Assembly (NCBI RefSeq): GCF_000429665.1
Contig: NZ_AUCH01000009.1
Span: forward strand, 62,001-126,000
Reading direction: 5' to 3'
Origin: Azovibrio restrictus DSM 23866
Lineage (GTDB): Bacteria; Pseudomonadota; Gammaproteobacteria; Burkholderiales; Rhodocyclaceae
Length of the DNA stretch: 64,000 nt
A program made the translations under genes and the position numbers. This document shows, piece by piece, positions 42,918-53,904 of the stretch; the first letter of the stretch is position 1; each line of letters opens with the position of its first letter. The notes under the pieces were generated by a model that saw nothing but the letters and a program-made list of their open reading frames with translations, searched no databases and was not told the origin of the DNA.

Positions 42918-44287
42918 ATGACCCAGCCGCCCCAGCCTCCCGCTTCCTCCGCCGGCGCCGCCAGCGAAGCGCCGATCAAGCCCTCGGTCCTGGTGGTGGA
43001 CGACGAGATGGGCATGCGCAATTTCCTGGCCCGCACCCCGGCCCTGCGCAGCTGGCAGGTGGAAACCGCCGAAAGCGCCGAAGCGGGGGCCGCCCGGCTG
43101 GCGGCCCAGCACTTCGACCTGATCATTCTGGACATCGCCCTGCCCGGCAAGTCGGGCCTCACCTGGCTCAAGGAGCTCAAGGCCGCCGGCTTTCCCGGCG
43201 ACGTGATCCTCATCACCGCCTTCGCGGACATGGAAACCGCCATCGACGCCCTGCGCGCCGGGGCCTCGGATTTCGTCCTCAAGCCCTTCCGCATCGACCA
43301 GATCGTCAATGCCATCCAGCGCTGCTTCGAACGCACCCGCCTGTCCCGGGAAAACTTCCTGCTGCGCCGCCAGCTGGCGGCCCGGGACGGGGAGCGGGAC
43401 GACATCATCGGCAGTTCCGAGCAGATGGGCCGCCTGCGCGCCCTGGTGCACCGCATCGCCCCCACCCCCTCCACGGTGCTGATCCAGGGGGAATCCGGGG
43501 TCGGCAAGGAACTGGTGGCCCGGGCCCTGCACCAGCTTTCGCCCCGGGCCGACCGGCCCTTCGTGGCGGTGAATTGCGCCGCCATTTCCGCCGAGCTGAT
43601 CGAATCGGAACTGTTCGGCCACGTGAAGGGCGCCTTCACCGGCGCCAAGGATGCCCACAACGGACTGTTCTACTACGCCCACGGGGGCACCCTGTTCCTC
43701 GACGAGATCGGGGAATTCCCCCTGGGCCTGCAATCCAAGCTGCTGCGCGCCCTGGAAGAGCGGCGCATCCGCCCGGTGGGCAGCCAGCAGGAAGTGCCCG
43801 TGGATGTCCGGGTGGTGGCCGCCACCAACCGCAACCTGAAGCACGAGGTGGAACAGTGCCGCTTCCGCCAGGACCTGTTCTACCGCCTGGAGGTGGTGAC
43901 CCTGACCGTGCCCCCCCTGCGGCAACGCAGCGGCGACGTGCCGGAGCTGGCGGCCCTGTTCATGGACCGGCTGTCCCTGCAGCTGGGCATTCCGCCCCTG
44001 CTGATCACCCCGGAAATCGCCCGGGCCCTGAGCAGCCATGCCTGGCCCGGCAATGTGCGGGAACTGCGCAACTTCATCGAACGCTCGCTGCTGTTCGGCG
44101 AGTTCCCCCTGGACACCCTGGATGCCGGCCCGCCCCAGGACAGCGGCCGTCAGCCCCCTTCCCTGCTCCTGGCCGAGGTGGAAAAACAGCACATCCTGGC
44201 GATCCTGGCCCAGAGCAACGGCAACAAGGTCCGGGCAGCGGAGCTGCTGGGCGTGTCGCGCAAGACCCTGGACCGGAAATGCGCTGA

Positions 44288-44300
<13 letters not shown>
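42918..44300 (+). CDS. Sigma-54-dependent response regulator (NtrC family)
   Basis: A 460-residue activator with three domains: receiver (VLVVDDEMGMRNFLAR, phosphoaspartate in LIILDIALPGKSG, LKPFRIDQIV); an AAA+ ATPase with Walker A GESGVGKELVARAL, the sigma-54-contact loop HVKGAFTGAKDAHNG, GGTLFLDEIGEFPL and RFRQDLFYRLEV; and a Fis-type C-terminal helix-turn-helix (NKVRAAELLGVSRKTLDRKC). It overlaps the histidine kinase gene by 13 bases, so the pair is coupled. The target operon is not evident in the neighbourhood. Confidence 0.94.
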
Positions 44301-46414
<2,114 letters not shown>

Positions 46415-46675
46415 CGACCGGGGCAGGGGCCGCCCGACCGCCACCACGCCCGCCAGACACCCGGCGATACAACACGTAGCGACAAAGGCCCGAACAAACA
46501 GGCCGCATCCCTCGACATGCCCCCCGCCCGGGCCCTATGCTCACGTGCTGAAAAACAAAAGCCCGCCTGTTGCTCGGAGCAGCCGCTCCGACAGAGTCAT
46601 CCCCAAAAACGAGACGCCTAGTATTGGGAACGAGAGCGAGCTCCATGCAGTGCAGCCCCTCATCCCTTACCCGTC

Positions 46676-47113
46676 ATGACCAGAATCTTCGTCTACAGCC
46701 TTCCCGAATATCTTCGCCCCTGGAAGCTTGCCACGCTGGCAGTCGGTGTCCTGCTGCTCATCCTTGGATCGTTTTATACCCCGGCGCCTGATTGGGATAT
46801 TCCCATCAGCCTGATCATGGCCTTCTTCACCTACCTGACCGCCCCCTGGAGCATGCGCGTTCTTCTGGAGCGGCAATGGCGCTACTGGCCGGCCATGCTC
46901 TTCGCGACCTGGTTCTCGGTGGACGGTTGCTACGCGCTCTATTGGTACTTCAGGGAGCCTGCGGTGCTTGCCCTCATGCGGGATGTGAATTTCCCTGCCT
47001 CCCTGTCCCTCTACGGCATGTGTGGCGTGATCTGGCTGTATCGCGGCAGCTTGCAGGACTTTCACGCCGAGCTGCGCAGCCAGCTCAAGCCGAAACCTTC
47101 GGAGAAGCGATGA
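46676..47113 (+). CDS. Multi-pass membrane protein of unknown function
   Basis: A 145-residue protein with about four membrane helices (LATLAVGVLLLILGSFY, ISLIMAFFTYLTAPWS, PAMLFATWFSVDGCYALYWY, LSLYGMCGVIWLY) and a charged C-terminal tail (ELRSQLKPKPSEKR). It begins after a 261-base gap that has no other supported gene, and the ATG at 46676 lacks a strong ribosome site. I do not recognise the family. Nothing in the neighbours suggests a pathway. Confidence 0.7.
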   Translation: MTRIFVYSLPEYLRPWKLATLAVGVLLLILGSFYTPAPDWDIPISLIMAFFTYLTAPWSMRVLLERQWRYWPAMLFATWFSVDGCYALYWYFREPAVLALMRDVNFPASLSLYGMCGVIWLYRGSLQDFHAELRSQLKPKPSEKR

Positions 47114-47238
47114 AACCGGGAAGCCAACTGGATGGCCGGGACGCTCCCCGCCGCCACTCCCGCCATCAGGGAACCGCTCCGGAGCAGCGCAAGCAGCCGG
47201 TTCGCCCCCCCTCATTCAAACAAACAGGAGACTCCCCC

Positions 47239-47985
47239 ATGGACATCCCGCGCATCTTCAACATCACCGAAAGCGCCCACCGCATCCACAACCCCATCAC
47301 CCCCGACAAGCTCGCCAGCCTCGGCGCGGCGCTGCGCCTGGAAGCCGGGACACAGGTACTGGATCTAGGCAGCGGCTCCGGGGAAATGCTGTGCACCTGG
47401 GCCCGGGATCACGGCATCGTCGGCACCGGCGTAGACATGAGCCAGCTATTTACCGAGCAGGCCAGACAGCGGGCCGAAGCCCTCGGCGTGGCCGACCGGG
47501 TCAGCTTCATCCACGGCGACGCTGCAGGCCATGTGGCCCATGAGCCGGTGGATGTGGCCGCCTGCGTCGGCGCCACCTGGATCGGCGGCGGTGTGGCCGG
47601 GACCCTGGCGCTGCTGGCCCGCAGCCTGCGCCCCGGGGGCATGATCCTGATCGGCGAACCCTTCTGGCGCCAGCTGCCGCCGACGGAAGCCGCGGCCCAG
47701 GGCTGCCTGGCCCATGGAATCTCCGACTTCCAGCTCCTGCCGCAGCTGCTCGCCTCCTTCGGCAACCTGGGTTACGACGTGGTGGAGATGATGCTGGCCG
47801 ACCAGGACGGCTGGGACCGCTATGAGGCCGCCAAGTGGCTCACCATGCGCCACTGGCTGGCCGCCAACCCCGACGACGAGCTGGTCCCGGTAGTGCGCGC
47901 CCAGCTGCACAACGAACCCGTGCGCTACGCCACCTACACCCGGGAATACCTGGGCTGGGGCGTGTTCGCCTTGATGCAGCGCTGA
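47239..47985 (+). CDS. SAM-dependent methyltransferase (class I)
   Basis: A 248-residue enzyme with the SAM-binding motif QVLDLGSGSGEMLCTWA near residue 40, the acidic motif II GTGVDMSQLFTEQARQRA, and the post-motif segment LLARSLRPGGMILIGEPFW. AGGAG precedes ATG 47239 by eight bases. It is a free-standing small-molecule-type methyltransferase (SmtA/UbiE fold); the substrate is unknown. It stands alone, 125 bases after the membrane protein and 189 bases before the next gene. Confidence 0.9.
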   Translation: MDIPRIFNITESAHRIHNPITPDKLASLGAALRLEAGTQVLDLGSGSGEMLCTWARDHGIVGTGVDMSQLFTEQARQRAEALGVADRVSFIHGDAAGHVAHEPVDVAACVGATWIGGGVAGTLALLARSLRPGGMILIGEPFWRQLPPTEAAAQGCLAHGISDFQLLPQLLASFGNLGYDVVEMMLADQDGWDRYEAAKWLTMRHWLAANPDDELVPVVRAQLHNEPVRYATYTREYLGWGVFALMQR

Positions 47986-48174
47986 GACGCAGCACCTTCT
48001 TCGCAAGTTACCTACGGGCGCTCCAGAATAACCGGGTCCATCTCAGAAAGAAGTCCTGGCTTTTATCCCATCGACGCTGACGTAAGCCTGAGCTGGCCTT
48101 GCACCATGGCCCCTGACAGCCCATACCGATTTCCGGCAAACTAGCAAAATGCCACCTGCCACGACAGCTCCCCG

Positions 48175-48642
48175 ATGACCTTCGCCTTTCCGGACAATCC
48201 CGCCGCCGGTCCCTGGTTGCTGGCGCTGGCCGGGGCCATCTTCGTCACCCTGGTGGTCTGCGTGCCCCTGGGCATCCGGCTGTCGCGCCGGTTTGCGGCG
48301 ACCATCGCGGCGGCCCTGCCGCCGGATTTCGACAGCTACCAGGCCATGCCCTGGCGCTTGTACCGGCTGGAGCACGGCATGGCCCTGATCGCCATCGGGG
48401 CGGCCCTGGTGCTGTGCCTCTGCATTCTCCTGTCGTCCCTGGCCGGGGTGTCCAACGGGCCGTTCTTCTACGGGGCCCTGCTGCTGGTGCCCCTGCCAGG
48501 CATTTCGGTGCTGCTGCAGCTGAGCCGCAAGCAGTGCCGGCTGTGCGGCAGGCCTCTGGCGGTGTACTTCCGGGAAGAACCGGAGCGGGAAACAGCAGAG
48601 CGGGTGCATTTCTGCAGCCACTGCCGGATACGGGTACCCTAG
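48175..48642 (+). CDS. Small membrane protein with C-terminal four-cysteine knuckle
   Basis: A 155-residue protein with three hydrophobic helices (PWLLALAGAIFVTLVVCVPL, MALIAIGAALVLCLCILLSS and FFYGALLLVPLPGISVLL) followed by a cytosolic tail with two CxxC pairs (CRLCGRPL and FCSHCRIR) spaced about 26 residues apart, resembling a zinc ribbon. No family is recognised. The stretch before it, 47986-48174, holds no supported gene. It may bind zinc, but the role is unknown. Confidence 0.72.
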   Translation: MTFAFPDNPAAGPWLLALAGAIFVTLVVCVPLGIRLSRRFAATIAAALPPDFDSYQAMPWRLYRLEHGMALIAIGAALVLCLCILLSSLAGVSNGPFFYGALLLVPLPGISVLLQLSRKQCRLCGRPLAVYFREEPERETAERVHFCSHCRIRVP

Positions 48643-48695
48643 GCCGGACGGGACACGCAGACAGATTTCCCCCCCGTCATCGGCGCTTGATGTGA

Positions 48696-48711
48696 TAATC
48701 GTTGTCGATTA
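48696..48711. promoter_or_regulatory. Short inverted repeat upstream of the PilZ gene
   Basis: TAATCG-TTGT-CGATTA, two perfect 6-base arms, 61 bases before the PilZ ATG in an AT-rich patch. It could be an operator; no known regulator consensus is matched convincingly. Confidence 0.3.
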
Positions 48712-48772
48712 AACAAAAGCGTCAGCCCATCCCGAGCCCTTTCCGCCGGGAGTCCGACTGAGCCGGCTGAAA

Positions 48773-49180
48773 ATGAAAGATCGGCGCCAACATCCCCGTT
48801 ATCCCGCCCGCTGGCGGGTCATCATCCACTGCCACTGCCATCGGGACATGCAGCAGAAAGCCTTTGACGGGCTGACTTCGGACATTTCCCTGGGCGGCAT
48901 GTGCATCCACTCCTCCCACAACCTGTGCACTTCCCGGGAAATGGATCTGACCCTCCTGGTGCCGCCTCTGCAGGTGGGCGGCAAGCACCATCAGCTGAAG
49001 ATTCGGGCCAGGGCCAACCATACGGTGCTGGTGGGGGAGGCGGACGTATTCCGCACCGGCATCCAGTTCGTGGGCATCAGCGAGCCGGACCGGGAGTGCC
49101 TGAAACACCACCTGGAAACCCGCTTCGGCTTTTACCCCATCGGCGGCCTGCCTCAGGCCGAAACCGCTGCCGCCCCCTGA
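48773..49180 (+). CDS. PilZ-domain protein
   Basis: A 135-residue PilZ protein of the kind that senses cyclic di-GMP. The N-terminal arginine switch (KDRRQHPRYPARW, RxxxR) and the SDISLGGMCIH strand (DxSxxG) are both present, so c-di-GMP binding is likely. The domain fills the whole protein with a short low-complexity tail (AETAAAP). It lies 12 bases before the M23 peptidase gene, which suggests cotranscription and a possible link between c-di-GMP and cell-wall remodelling. It carries an unusual HCHCHRD stretch near residue 19. Confidence 0.9.
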   Translation: MKDRRQHPRYPARWRVIIHCHCHRDMQQKAFDGLTSDISLGGMCIHSSHNLCTSREMDLTLLVPPLQVGGKHHQLKIRARANHTVLVGEADVFRTGIQFVGISEPDRECLKHHLETRFGFYPIGGLPQAETAAAP

Positions 49181-49192
49181 AAGCCCTGTTCC

Positions 49193-50002
49193 ATGCGCTG
49201 GTTGCCCCTGCTGTTGCTGCTTTGCTGCGCCCCCCTGCGGGCCGAACTCCAGGCCCAGGCCGTGCCCGGCGGCGTGGCCCGCCTGGAGCTGGGCCCCGCC
49301 GGCGAGCCCCGGCCCCAGCTCTGGCTCGGGGAACAACCCTTGGCCGTGGTGGCTCGCCAGGGCCGCTGGCAGGCATTGGTCGGCATTCCCCTCGATACCC
49401 CGGCCGGCTCCCTCACCCTGCGCCAGGGCCCCAGCCCGGCCCAGGGCTCGCCCCTGGTGCTGGAAGTCCGCCCCAAGGCCTACCCCACCCAGCACCTGCG
49501 CCTCAAGAACAAGGGGCAGGTGGAGCTATCGCCGGAAAACGAAGCCCGGGTGGCCCGGGAGCATGAGGAAATCCGGCAGCTCAAGCAGCATTGGCGGGAT
49601 ACGCCCTACGTGGATACCGATTTCGCCCTGCCCGCCGATGGCCGGGTTTCCGGGCATTTCGGGGTCCGCCGTTTCTTCAATGGCCAGCCCCGGGCGCCCC
49701 ATTCGGGCATGGACCTGGCCGCCCCCCGGGGCGCACCGGTGCGGGCTGCTGCCGGCGGCAAGGTGCTGGCCGTGGCCGATTACTTCTTCAATGGCCGTTC
49801 CGTGTTCGTGGACCATGGCCAGGGCCTGATCAGCCTGTACTGCCACCTGGACAGCATCGCCGTGCGTCCCGGCCAGTGGCTGGAGAAGGGGGAGCCGGTG
49901 GGCAGCGTCGGTTCCACCGGGCGCTCCACCGGCCCGCACCTGCACTGGACCGTGGTCCTGAACGGCACCAACGTGGATCCCGCCCTGTTCGTCCAGCCGT
50001 GA
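49193..50002 (+). CDS. M23-family (LytM) peptidase, exported
   Basis: A 269-residue exported murein endopeptidase. The signal peptide is MRWLPLLLLLCCAPLRA. A beta-rich N-terminal domain (residues about 20-110) precedes the LytM domain with zinc motifs HSGMDLAAPRG and HLHWTVVLNG; the second histidine of the usual HxH and the HxxxD site are both intact, so it should be active. It probably trims peptide cross-links in the periplasm. It follows the PilZ gene by 12 bases. Confidence 0.93.
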   Translation: MRWLPLLLLLCCAPLRAELQAQAVPGGVARLELGPAGEPRPQLWLGEQPLAVVARQGRWQALVGIPLDTPAGSLTLRQGPSPAQGSPLVLEVRPKAYPTQHLRLKNKGQVELSPENEARVAREHEEIRQLKQHWRDTPYVDTDFALPADGRVSGHFGVRRFFNGQPRAPHSGMDLAAPRGAPVRAAAGGKVLAVADYFFNGRSVFVDHGQGLISLYCHLDSIAVRPGQWLEKGEPVGSVGSTGRSTGPHLHWTVVLNGTNVDPALFVQP

Positions 50003-50083
50003 AGCGGCGCTCCGGCATGGTTCCTTAACACAACTGCGGCATAATCAGCCCTTGTTCATCAACCAACCCAGGAGCACAGCCCC

Positions 50084-50515
50084 ATGAACGCCCAGAACGG
50101 CTACGACATCGAAGACCTGCAACCCGGCATGAGCGCCAGCCTGGCCAAGACCATCACCGACGCGGACATCGTGCTCTTCTCCGCCGTGTCCACCGACACC
50201 AACGCGGTGCATCTGAACGAGGAATTCGCCAAGACCACCATGTTCGGCGGTCGCATCGCCCACGGCATGCTCACCGCCGGCCTGATCTCCGCCGTGCTGG
50301 GCAACCGCCTGCCCGGTCCCGGCACCATCTACATGGGCCAGACCCTGAAGTTCAAGGCCCCGGTACGCCCCGGCGACACGGTCACCGCTACCGCCACCAT
50401 CAAGGAAGTGATCGTGGAAAAGAAGCGTTGCATCGTCGAAACCGTATGCACGGTCAACGGCAAGGTGGTGCTCGAAGGCGAAGCCACCATGATGTGCACC
50501 AGCCGCGCCGCCTGA
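50084..50515 (+). CDS. MaoC-like (R)-specific enoyl-CoA hydratase
   Basis: A 143-residue hot-dog-fold hydratase. The hydratase-2 motif DTNAVHLNEEFAKTTMFGGRIAHGM contains the catalytic aspartate and histidine. AGGAG precedes ATG 50084. PhaJ-type enzymes of this size supply (R)-3-hydroxyacyl-CoA for polyhydroxyalkanoate or act in fatty-acid breakdown; the true substrate is not known. It stands alone between the peptidase and the MFS gene. Confidence 0.9.
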   Translation: MNAQNGYDIEDLQPGMSASLAKTITDADIVLFSAVSTDTNAVHLNEEFAKTTMFGGRIAHGMLTAGLISAVLGNRLPGPGTIYMGQTLKFKAPVRPGDTVTATATIKEVIVEKKRCIVETVCTVNGKVVLEGEATMMCTSRAA

Positions 50516-50570
50516 GCCCTGCTTCCGGGGCGTAAGCCCTTCGTAAGCCAGACGCTGACACAATGCCGGG

Positions 50571-51761
50571 ATGCCCCCATCCCGGCCCCTTTCTCCCCGC
50601 CTCGCCATCACCCTGATCGTACTGGCCCAGCTGTTCGGAACCTCCCTCTGGTTCTCCGCCAACAGCGCCGCCGATGACCTGATCCAGGCCTGGGGCCTCA
50701 GCCTCGCCGACCTGGGCAGCCTCACCAACGCCGTACAGGCAGGCTTCATCTGCGGCACCCTGGGATTTGCCCTCACCGGCCTGGCCGACCGTTTCCCTGC
50801 CAGCCGCATCTTCGCCCTGTGCGCCCTCCTCGGCGCCGCCGCCAATGCCGCCTTCGCGCTTCTGGCCAGCGACATGGACAGCGCCCTGCTCCTGCGCTTT
50901 TGCGTCGGCCTCAGCCTCGCGGGCATCTACCCCCTGGGCATGAAGATGGTGGTGAGCTGGGCCCCGGAACAGGCCAGCGCCACCCTGGCCTGGCTGGTGG
51001 GCATGCTCACCCTGGGCACCGCCCTGCCCCACGGCATCCGCATGGCCGGGGCCCACTGGCCCTGGCAGGAAGTGATCCTGGCCGCTTCCGGCCTGGCCCT
51101 GCTGGCGGGCGTCCTGATCTTCCGGCTGGGAGACGGCCCCCACTTCCGGCGCCGCCCCGATGCCCCCCGCCTGCGCCTGGGCCAGGCCCTGCTGGCCTTC
51201 CGCCAGCGGGATTTCCGGGCCTCGGCCCTGGGCTATTTCGGCCACTGTTGGGAGCTGTATGCCTTCTGGACCCTCACGCCCCTGCTGATCGTCGAGAGCG
51301 GCCTGGACCGGGCGCTGGGCTGGGGCGTTTCCGGCCTGGCCTTCCTCATCATCGGCAGCGGCGCCCTGGGCTGTGTCCTGGCGGGCCAGCTGTCCCGGCG
51401 CATCCCCGCCGGGCGGGTGGCCGCCGGCGCCCTGGCCCTGTCCGGCAGCTGCTGCCTGCTCTATCCCTGGGCCCAGGCCCTGCCCGCCGGCCTGCTGCTG
51501 GCTTTCCTGCTGCTCTGGGGCAGCACGGTGATCGCTGACTCGGCCCAGTTCTCCGCCCTTTCCGCCCGGGCCTGCGGACCAGAGGTGGTGGGCAGTGCCC
51601 TGGCCCTGCAAAACAGCATCGGCTTTGCCCTGACCATGGTCTCCATCCACCTGGCCATGGACCAGGCCCTGACCTGGGGCACCCAGGTGGCCTGGCTGCT
51701 GCTGCCCGGCCCGCTCCTGGGCCTGCTCGGGCTGCGCCCCCTGTGGCGTCGTCAGGCTTAG
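50571..51761 (+). CDS. MFS transporter
   Basis: A 396-residue 12-helix major facilitator. Helix 1 (LAITLIVLAQLFGTSLWFSAN) and the conserved loop between helices 2 and 3 (GLADRFPASRIF) are recognisable, and a long central loop with RRRPDAPRLRLG separates the halves. The substrate is unknown. The start ATG 50571 has no clear ribosome site. It precedes the DNA methyltransferase by 71 bases. Confidence 0.9.
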   Translation: MPPSRPLSPRLAITLIVLAQLFGTSLWFSANSAADDLIQAWGLSLADLGSLTNAVQAGFICGTLGFALTGLADRFPASRIFALCALLGAAANAAFALLASDMDSALLLRFCVGLSLAGIYPLGMKMVVSWAPEQASATLAWLVGMLTLGTALPHGIRMAGAHWPWQEVILAASGLALLAGVLIFRLGDGPHFRRRPDAPRLRLGQALLAFRQRDFRASALGYFGHCWELYAFWTLTPLLIVESGLDRALGWGVSGLAFLIIGSGALGCVLAGQLSRRIPAGRVAAGALALSGSCCLLYPWAQALPAGLLLAFLLLWGSTVIADSAQFSALSARACGPEVVGSALALQNSIGFALTMVSIHLAMDQALTWGTQVAWLLLPGPLLGLLGLRPLWRRQA

Positions 51762-51832
51762 TTGTTGGTGTTGGCCTGCGGCAATGCGAAAATGGCGCCC
51801 TTCTTGCCATCACCGCCGCCACGCCTCCCTTC

Positions 51833-53002
51833 ATGCCCGATCTTGACGTAACCCGACTTGGCCAAGTATTCACTCCCGCCCAGGTCGTGGACTGCATGCT
51901 CGGCCTGTGCCGCAACTCCGGGCGGGTGCTGGAACCTTCGGCGGGGGACGGGGCCTTCCTGAGGGAACTGCAGGCCCGGGGACGGGATTGCACCGGGATC
52001 GAGATCGATGCCCGGGTGGCCCCCGAAGGCTCCCTGGTGCGGGACTTCTTCAGCTACCCGCTCAAGGAGCAGTTCGACACCATCATCGGCAATCCCCCTT
52101 ACGTGCGCTTTCAGGACATTCCTGCACGCACCCGCCGGCGCCTCAAATCGCCCCTCTTCGACGGGCGCAGCAACCTGTTCCTGTTCTTCATCGAAAAATG
52201 CGTGCGCCACCTGAAGCCGGGAGGTGAACTGGTGTTCATCGTGCCCCGGGAGTTCATCAAGCTCACGGCGGCCAAGAAGCTCAATGCCTGGCTCTACAGC
52301 CAGGGCAGCATCACCGATTTTCTCGAAACCGGGGACAGCAGCATCTTCGGCCCCTATGTCCCCAACTGCGCCATCTTCCGCTTCGAGAAGGGGCGCATGG
52401 AGCGGACCCTGCACGACGGCCGCCGGTTCACCCAGGTGGATGGGCAGCTGATGTTCCTGCGCGAGGATTACAGCCTGCCCCTGGCCCGCTTGTTCGAAGT
52501 GCGGGTGGGCGGGGTGTCCGGAGCCGACGACATCTTCACCCACCCGGAGGGCAATCTGGAGTTCGTCTGCTCCCGCACCGTGGATAGCGGCGAGACCCGG
52601 CGCATGATCTACGGCCTGCGCCATCCCCACCTGGAGGCCCACAAGGAGCGGCTGCTGGCCCGCCGGGTGCGCACCTTCGATGAGGAGAACTGGTGGCATT
52701 GGGGCCGGGCCTATCCCCTCAACGAGCGGCCGCGCATCTACGTGAATGGCAGAACCCGCCGGCCGGAACCCTTTTTCCTGCACGACAGCCCCCATTTCGA
52801 CGGCTCCATCCTGGCCCTGTTTCCCACCAACCCAGCCCTTTCCCGCCGCGACCTGATCCAGGCCGTGGTGATGCTGAACCGGGAGGTAAACTGGGAAGAA
52901 CTGGGCTTCGTCTGCGACGGCCGTTTCCTGTTCACCCAGCGCAGCCTGCAGACCTGCCTGCTGCCCGGGAGCTTCTCCCGATTTCTCGCCAAAGAAGACT
53001 GA
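51833..53002 (+). CDS. Orphan N6-adenine DNA methyltransferase
   Basis: A 389-residue class I (N6-adenine) methyltransferase. SAM motif I is RVLEPSAGDGAFLREL, and motif IV is FDTIIGNPPYVRF with the NPPY catalytic tetrapeptide. The start is ATG 51833 (MPDLDVTRLGQVFTP). The C-terminal ~200 residues carry a target-recognition-like region but no nuclease motif, and no restriction gene lies nearby, so it is orphan: either regulatory or the remains of a restriction-modification system. Its stop is 2 bases before pyrF, so the two are coupled. Confidence 0.88.
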   Translation: MPDLDVTRLGQVFTPAQVVDCMLGLCRNSGRVLEPSAGDGAFLRELQARGRDCTGIEIDARVAPEGSLVRDFFSYPLKEQFDTIIGNPPYVRFQDIPARTRRRLKSPLFDGRSNLFLFFIEKCVRHLKPGGELVFIVPREFIKLTAAKKLNAWLYSQGSITDFLETGDSSIFGPYVPNCAIFRFEKGRMERTLHDGRRFTQVDGQLMFLREDYSLPLARLFEVRVGGVSGADDIFTHPEGNLEFVCSRTVDSGETRRMIYGLRHPHLEAHKERLLARRVRTFDEENWWHWGRAYPLNERPRIYVNGRTRRPEPFFLHDSPHFDGSILALFPTNPALSRRDLIQAVVMLNREVNWEELGFVCDGRFLFTQRSLQTCLLPGSFSRFLAKED

Positions 53003-53004
53003 TC

Positions 53005-53820
53005 ATGACCTTCATCGCCTCCCTGGCTGCCGCCTGGCAGAAAAACGACTCCCTGCTCTGCGTCGGCCTGGACCCGGACCCGGCCAGATTCCCCGCCCAC
53101 CTGAAAGGCCGGGACGATGCCATTTTCGAGTTCTGCAAGGGCATCGTCGATGCCACTGCTGACCTGGTGTGCAGCTTCAAGCCCCAGATCGCCTACTTTG
53201 CCGCCCGCCGGGCCGAAGACCAGCTGGAAGCCCTGATCGCCCACATCCATGCGAAGCACCCGGGCATCCCGGTGATCCTGGACGCCAAGCGGGGCGACAT
53301 CGGCAGCACCGCCGAACAGTACGCGGTGGAATCCTTCGAGCGCTTCAAGGCCGACGCCATCACGGTGAACCCCTACATGGGCCGGGATTCGGTGGAGCCC
53401 TACCTGGCCTGGCCGGACAAGGGGGTGATCCTGCTCTGCCGCACCTCCAACCCGGGGGGCAGCGACCTGCAGTTCCTCGACGTGGGCGGCGGGGAAAAGC
53501 TCTTCGAACGGGTGGCTCGTCTGGTGGCTACCGAGTGGAACACCACCGGCCAGTGCGCTCTGGTGGTGGGCGCCACCTTCCCGGCGGAAATCGCCCGGGT
53601 ACGTGAACTCACCGGCACCCTGCCCCTGCTGGTGCCCGGCATCGGTGCCCAGGGGGGTGACATCGAAGCCACGGTGAAGGCCGGCAAGACCCTGGGCGGC
53701 ACCGGGCTGATGATCAACTCCTCCCGGGCCATCCTCTATGCCGGCCAGGGCGGGGACTACGCCGACGCCGCCCGCCAGGCCGCCCTGGAAACCCGGGACG
53801 CCATCAACCGCTACCGCTGA
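53005..53820 (+). CDS. pyrF: Orotidine 5'-phosphate decarboxylase PyrF
   Basis: Last step of UMP synthesis. The 271-residue protein is of the long, type 2 OMP-decarboxylase group: LLCVGLDPDPARFPAHL, catalytic DAKRGDIGSTAEQYA, VNPYMGRDSVEPYL and VPGIGAQGGD. Its ATG is 2 bases after the methyltransferase stop. It is separated from the pyrB/pyrC' operon by more than 10 kb in this window. Confidence 0.96.
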   Translation: MTFIASLAAAWQKNDSLLCVGLDPDPARFPAHLKGRDDAIFEFCKGIVDATADLVCSFKPQIAYFAARRAEDQLEALIAHIHAKHPGIPVILDAKRGDIGSTAEQYAVESFERFKADAITVNPYMGRDSVEPYLAWPDKGVILLCRTSNPGGSDLQFLDVGGGEKLFERVARLVATEWNTTGQCALVVGATFPAEIARVRELTGTLPLLVPGIGAQGGDIEATVKAGKTLGGTGLMINSSRAILYAGQGGDYADAARQAALETRDAINRYR

Positions 53821-53839
53821 AGCAGCTCCAGCCCCAGCA

Positions 53840-53877
53840 ACAAGGGCCTTGTCCCCGGGAGGAGACAAGGCCCTTGT
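53840..53877. terminator. Hairpin between convergent pyrF and katG
   Basis: A perfect 14-bp stem (ACAAGGGCCTTGTC and its complement) with a 10-base loop. It has no T run, so it may act as a weak terminator or RNA stabiliser for both genes. Confidence 0.65.
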
Positions 53878-53904
53878 GCATGGCGGAGTGGCCTGCTGCC
53901 GGGA

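Noticed and set aside
41517..44192. Minus-strand open frame of about 890 codons opposite pyrC' and the response regulator
   Set aside because: It spans two real genes and the gap between them on the other strand, has low-complexity composition and no ribosome site.
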